Below, piece by piece: positions 60,848-64,000 of a DNA stretch of 64,000 nucleotides. Below the pieces are notes generated by a model. The model was given only the letters and a program-made list of their open reading frames with translations. It did not search any database and was not told where the DNA came from. The DNA lies in contig NZ_SOCP01000001.1 of assembly GCF_004364325.1 (NCBI RefSeq), positions 806,001-870,000 on the forward strand, written 5' to 3'. The first letter of the stretch is position 1. Every line of letters begins with the position of its first letter. The position numbers were made by a program, and so were the translations under genes. The stretch comes from Actinophytocola oryzae (lineage in GTDB: Bacteria > Actinomycetota > Actinomycetes > Mycobacteriales > Pseudonocardiaceae).

Positions 60848-61246
60848 CTAGTGGCGCTCCTCGAGGCCGACCGCGTCGCGGAGGGTCCTGACCGCCTCCC
60901 GCAGCTCGGGGTCGTCGGCGGCGGACGACGTCATCAGCGCCGCCAACGCCTCGGCGAGGACGTTGACCTTCTCCTGCATGGCCTCGTCCGCGCGGCGGGA
61001 CGCGTTCTCCAACAGCACGACCAGCAGCAGCGTGACCACGGCGGCCACGGTGTGGATGACCGCCTGCCACTCCTTGAGGTCCGACCACATCGGCAGGCTG
61101 ACCAACCACAGCACGATGACGGCCATACAGGTCACGAACATCGGGGCCTGGCTGGCCCGCAGGTGGGCCCACTCGACGAACCGGTCGAAGGCTGACCGAC
61201 GATCGCCCCGCGTGCGCGTCGCGGCGGCCGGTGTGCGCTCCATCAT
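60848..61246 (-). CDS. Low-affinity iron permease family membrane protein
   Basis: This 132-residue protein has two adjacent membrane segments (MFVTCMAVIVLWLVSLPMW and VIHTVAAVVTLLLVVLLENA) and the family core FDRFVEWAHLRASQ at the N-terminus. The C-terminal helix is amphipathic and acidic. The family name derives from yeast Fet4 similarity; bacterial members are small and their iron role is unproved. The ATG at 61246 or 61243 starts it. Confidence 0.82.
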   Translation of the reverse strand: MMERTPAAATRTRGDRRSAFDRFVEWAHLRASQAPMFVTCMAVIVLWLVSLPMWSDLKEWQAVIHTVAAVVTLLLVVLLENASRRADEAMQEKVNVLAEALAALMTSSAADDPELREAVRTLRDAVGLEERH

Positions 61247-61525
61247 GCAGACAATAGCGGGGAAAACGGACACGGCGGGAACAGATGTCGATCAGGTCTT
61301 CGCACACCGCGCCTGGGTGATGCCGCACGAACCGGCGAAACACTTTCGGGGCGCTCCGGCACCCCCGTGAGGCTCGAACGAGGCCCGTGACTTCGTTGAG
61401 TAACTGTCTAGTGTCGAAATGTGGTGGTTGTCGGCCAGTGGTGTGTCCACCCGGGCCACGACAGCACTAACATGCTCAGTGAAGGGACGCGACCGCGGCC
61501 GGCGAGGGAGAGGCAGCCATCACCT

Positions 61526-61942
61526 ATGGCCGGATCGGACAGCGGCGACCCCGTATGGACGGGCGTGAACCCCATGGCACCTGTACCGCTCGACACCCCG
61601 AACCCGACCCTCGGACAACTCGGCATCCGCGTGTACCGAAGAGGTGACGCGGAGGTGCTGGCCGTGTCCGGCGAGGTGGACCACGGCACGGCCGCCGAGT
61701 TCCGCGAGGAGATCACCCGCTGTCTCAAGACCGCGCCGCCGGTGCTCGTCCTCGATCTCCACGGCGTGTCCTTCTTCAGCTCGGTGGGGCTGTCGGCACT
61801 CGTGGAGGCGCAGGAAGGCGCGGCGCCGGACACCGCGGTCAGGATCGTCGCGGACAACCGTGCCGTGCGGCGGCCGATCGAGGCGACGGCCCTGGACCAG
61901 GTGCTTTCCGTGTTCTCCAGCGTGGACGAGGCCCTCTCGTGA
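61526..61942 (+). CDS. STAS-domain anti-sigma factor antagonist
   Basis: This 138-residue protein has a STAS domain from about residue 38: VYRRGDAEVLAVSGEVDHGT and VLVLDLHGVSFFSSVGLSAL. The latter includes the Ser expected to be phosphorylated by an RsbW-type kinase. The N-terminal 37 residues are Pro/Gly-rich. ATGs at 61472 and 61574 are alternative starts. The 279-bp stretch before it (61247-61525) shows no other gene. It lies between two RsbW-like ATPases. Confidence 0.88.
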   Translation: MAGSDSGDPVWTGVNPMAPVPLDTPNPTLGQLGIRVYRRGDAEVLAVSGEVDHGTAAEFREEITRCLKTAPPVLVLDLHGVSFFSSVGLSALVEAQEGAAPDTAVRIVADNRAVRRPIEATALDQVLSVFSSVDEALS

Positions 61943-61967
61943 CACCGGGGCATCACCCGTCCCGGTG
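61943..61967 (+). terminator. Short hairpin after the STAS gene
   Basis: CACCGGG and CCCGGTG form 7-bp arms with an 11-nt loop, starting at the base after the STAS stop codon. It may be a weak terminator or attenuator before the second ATPase gene. Confidence 0.45.
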
Positions 61968-62061
61968 AAGCAGTCCACAATCGCGCCGATGTCCGTTTGG
62001 CCCGCGCCCGTGACGGGTAGTCCCGCGTGACCATGCCGCGCATTTCCGCGATGAGGTGAAC

Positions 62062-62523
62062 GTGGACGAAGGCGATCTTCGCGGTGCACGTGCGTCGGGC
62101 GGTGGCCTCGGCCATCGCACGGTCCCGGACCTGTGGCTGCCCGGCATCCCCGCCGTCGTCGGCAGGCTCACCGGCGTGCGTCAGCGGCTCGTCCGCTGGG
62201 GCACCCAGGCGGGGCTGTCCGAGGAGCAGGTCGACGACGTCGGGCTCGCGACCTACGAGGCGATGGCCAACGTGGTCGACCACGCCTACCCCGACGGCAC
62301 GGGCGAGTTCGACCTCCACGCGGCGAGCGAGCGCGACCTGGTCACGGTCACCGTCACCGACCACGGTCGCTGGAAGCCGCACGCCACCACGCCGGGCCCG
62401 ATGTCGCTGCGGGGGCGGGGGCTCATGATCATGGAGAAGCTGTCGTCCCGGTTCGAGCTGACCCCTCGGGTGGGTGGCACGACCGTGTGCATGAGCTGGT
62501 CCCTGCCGCTGCTGGGTCGCTGA
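62062..62523 (+). CDS. RsbW-like anti-sigma / serine-kinase ATPase (second)
   Basis: This 153-residue GHKL ATPase has the N-box ATYEAMANVVDHAYPDG (Asn70), G1 VTDHGRWKP and G2 LRGRGLMIMEKL. It follows the STAS gene by 119 bp and is paralogous to the ATPase at 60232-60756. The GTG at 62062 has ATGAGGTG upstream; another GTG two codons earlier is possible. Its last 95 bp are overlapped by the convergent MFS gene. Confidence 0.88.
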   Translation: MDEGDLRGARASGGGLGHRTVPDLWLPGIPAVVGRLTGVRQRLVRWGTQAGLSEEQVDDVGLATYEAMANVVDHAYPDGTGEFDLHAASERDLVTVTVTDHGRWKPHATTPGPMSLRGRGLMIMEKLSSRFELTPRVGGTTVCMSWSLPLLGR

Positions 62524-63817
62524 TCGCGGGGGACGCCGTGCCGGTGGGTGTCGGACCGGGGTAGTCGTGCGCACCGGCCAGGGAGCCGGGAGCCGGGTTG
62601 CGCGGCGGGGTCGGCCTGTGGTGCTCGGCCCGGCGGACGGCGACCTGCGCGACGACCCCGGTGACGGTGAACAACGCGCCCATGACGTACCAGCCTGGCT
62701 GGCCCCAGGTGATGCACAGTGCGATCAGCAGGCCGGGTCCGAGTGTCTCGGCGAGGCCGAGCCCGAGGCCGAAGATGCCGAGGTACTGGCCGGTCGCGTG
62801 GTCGGGGGCGAGTGCGAAGGAGACCTCGAAGCCCGCGGCCGAGTGCCACAGCTCGCCGGTCGCGTGGACCACCACCGCGGTCAGCATCAGCGCCGCGGCG
62901 ACCCAGGCGGGCACACCCGCGGTGAGGGAGATCAGCGAGCACGAGACGAGGAACGCCACGCCCGAGCGTCGGTAGGCGCGACCGCCCGCCGACGGGGTGT
63001 CGACGCCGCGGCTGGCACGTACCTGGAAGGCGATGACGATCGCGGTGTTGACCAGCATGGTCGCGGAGATGAGCCAGCGCGGGGCGGTGGTCATCCCGAT
63101 CAGCCAGAGCGGCAGGGCGACCGTGAGCACCTTGAACTGGATCGACATGACCCCGTCCAGTGCGGTGACCGCCAGGTAGGGGAGATCGCGGAGGGCGACC
63201 CAGCGCGGTCCACCCGCCGCCGGGACGGGGGCGACCGGCGGCAGCCGCACCAGGAACACGGCCGACGCGGCGCAGGAGACGGCGTTGCCGACGACCAGGA
63301 GGTCGTAGGCCTGGTGTGTGCCGGTCTGGACGGCCCAGCCCGCGAGCAGGGCGCCGACGGAGATGCCGATGTTGGTCAGTGCACGCAGGTAGGCGCGGAA
63401 CTCGCTGGGCCGCTCGCCGCCGTGGGCGCGGATGATCGGCGCGCGTGCGGCCTGGCCCGCGGTGTGCGCGCCGGTCGCCGCGCACACCGCGACGACGAAC
63501 GGCCAGAAGGTGTCGGCCAGCAGGAAGCCTGCCGTGCCCAGCCCCCGGACGACGAGGGTGGCCGCGTAGACCCCGCGTGCGCTGCGCCGGTCCGCCAGGT
63601 GCCCGACCCCGATCCCGGCGGCGAGCGAGACGACTCCCGCGATGCCGAGCCCCAGGCCCACCTCGCCCGCCGGCAGGTGGGCGGCCTGTGTGAAGTACAG
63701 GACGCCCGCGGTGAGGTAGATGCCGCTGCCGACCGTGTTGACCAGGTTCGAGACGGCGATGACTCGCTGAGGGCCCGGCAGGGGTAACAGGCGCGGCATT
63801 GCGTCAGTCTGATGCAC
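62429..63817 (-). CDS. MFS transporter with antisense-overlapping C-terminal tail
   Basis: This protein of about 462 residues has 12 predicted helices (SNLVNTVGSGIYLTAGVLYF first; loop HLADRRSARGVYAATLVVRG). It belongs to the MFS_1 group seen in many actinomycetes. After the last helix a Pro/Thr/Ser-rich tail of about 65 residues (ending SARTGTTASP) runs to the stop at 62429, and its last third is antisense to the RsbW-like gene. The start may be the GTG at 63817 or the ATG at 63799. Direct repeats upstream suggest regulation. Confidence 0.85.
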   Translation of the reverse strand: MHQTDAMPRLLPLPGPQRVIAVSNLVNTVGSGIYLTAGVLYFTQAAHLPAGEVGLGLGIAGVVSLAAGIGVGHLADRRSARGVYAATLVVRGLGTAGFLLADTFWPFVVAVCAATGAHTAGQAARAPIIRAHGGERPSEFRAYLRALTNIGISVGALLAGWAVQTGTHQAYDLLVVGNAVSCAASAVFLVRLPPVAPVPAAGGPRWVALRDLPYLAVTALDGVMSIQFKVLTVALPLWLIGMTTAPRWLISATMLVNTAIVIAFQVRASRGVDTPSAGGRAYRRSGVAFLVSCSLISLTAGVPAWVAAALMLTAVVVHATGELWHSAAGFEVSFALAPDHATGQYLGIFGLGLGLAETLGPGLLIALCITWGQPGWYVMGALFTVTGVVAQVAVRRAEHHRPTPPRNPAPGSLAGAHDYPGPTPTGTASPAISDPAAAGTSSCTRSCHPPEGSARTGTTASP

Positions 63818-63823
63818 CCAACC

Positions 63824-63849
63824 TGCAATTGCAATAAGTTTGCAATAAG
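63824..63849. promoter_or_regulatory. AT-rich direct repeats and palindrome before the MFS gene
   Basis: TTGCAATAAG occurs twice with an 11-bp period (63829-63838 and 63840-63849), and TGCAATTGCA (63824-63833) is a palindrome overlapping the first copy. This AT-rich island lies immediately upstream of the MFS start, between it and the gene at 63852, and probably holds an operator. Confidence 0.6.
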
Positions 63850-63851
63850 AG

Positions 63852-64000
63852 TCAGCCGACGCCGACCGTCTGTCGTTCCGGCTCGATCACGGCCACGACA
63901 CGCTCCTGGCCGCGGGGATAGGGCGAGCCGGTGTACTTCGTGGCGAGCCGGTCGACGATCTCCCACGCGAGGTCACCCTCGAGCCACTCGACGACCCGGC
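63852..64000 (-). CDS. PPOX/F420-type flavin- or deazaflavin-dependent protein, 3' end only
   Basis: The last 48 codons of a minus-strand gene enter at the window edge. The segment EIVDRLATKYTGSPYP followed by RVVAVIEPERQTV matches the C-terminal part of pyridoxamine-oxidase-like split-barrel proteins, many of which use F420 in actinobacteria. The stop is at 63852-63854. The rest lies beyond position 64000, so start, length and cofactor cannot be judged. Confidence 0.7.
   Translation of the reverse strand, partial: RVVEWLEGDLAWEIVDRLATKYTGSPYPRGQERVVAVIEPERQTVGVG

Overview
The window is about 71% G+C with strong third-position G/C bias. It has many ATGA/GTGA start-stop overlaps, GTG starts and actinobacterial protein families. 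The content suggests a mycelial or soil actinomycete, most likely of the Pseudonocardiales; that placement is inference from gene content, not from a marker gene. No tRNA, rRNA, CRISPR array, transposase or prophage was seen. Most of the window reads as chromosomal metabolism and nutrient-scavenging DNA.

Layout: 0.1-3.5 kb holds a CUT1-type sugar ABC importer without its own ATPase (minus strand). 3.6-6.2 kb holds a methyltransferase, a flavoprotein monooxygenase and an OsmC protein. 6.3-9.4 kb is a methionine sulfhydrylation operon (metX, metY, CoA-binding protein), followed by a patch of palindromic repeats. 9.8-19.3 kb is the most unusual block: a palindromic operator, a NitT/TauT-type ABC importer, a GntR/FCD regulator with two TTA codons, and a hydantoinase/ketone-carboxylase-like pair (HyuA and a HyuB with an added CXXC/CXXC tail), interleaved with two fumarylacetoacetase-family enzymes. 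It looks like one self-contained uptake-plus-catabolism module for an unidentified small molecule.

19.4-25.3 kb carries a ribosome hibernation-type protein, an ECF sigma factor with a coupled membrane protein, a stand-alone LigD-type phosphoesterase, a PnuC-family transporter behind an FMN riboswitch (so probably a riboflavin transporter), an MFS exporter and a Sel1-repeat protein. 25.5-44 kb is a glycan and protein scavenging region. It contains a secreted GH92 mannosidase with a ricin-B lectin, translationally coupled to a secreted metalloprotease-lectin; an ECF41 sigma/AhpD pair; a trypsin-like protein with the catalytic serine replaced by aspartate; a five-gene operon (solute-binding protein, two permeases, an unassigned cytosolic glycosidase-like protein, a secreted GH95-like enzyme) behind a ROK regulator; and a secreted GH12 glucanase behind twin LacI-type operators.

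44-49.4 kb holds a MarR/epimerase divergent pair and an acyl-CoA synthetase - TetR - acyl-CoA dehydrogenase group, each with a clear palindromic operator. 49.4-54.5 kb is a glycerol locus with two glycerol kinases flanking a divergent IclR regulator and glpF. 54.5-58.6 kb has an FAD monooxygenase, a SnoaL-like protein and an XRE-STAND regulator. 58.7-64 kb has an AI-2E family transporter, small membrane proteins, a partner-switching set (two RsbW-like ATPases and one STAS protein), an MFS transporter, and the 3' end of a PPOX/F420-type gene that runs off the window.
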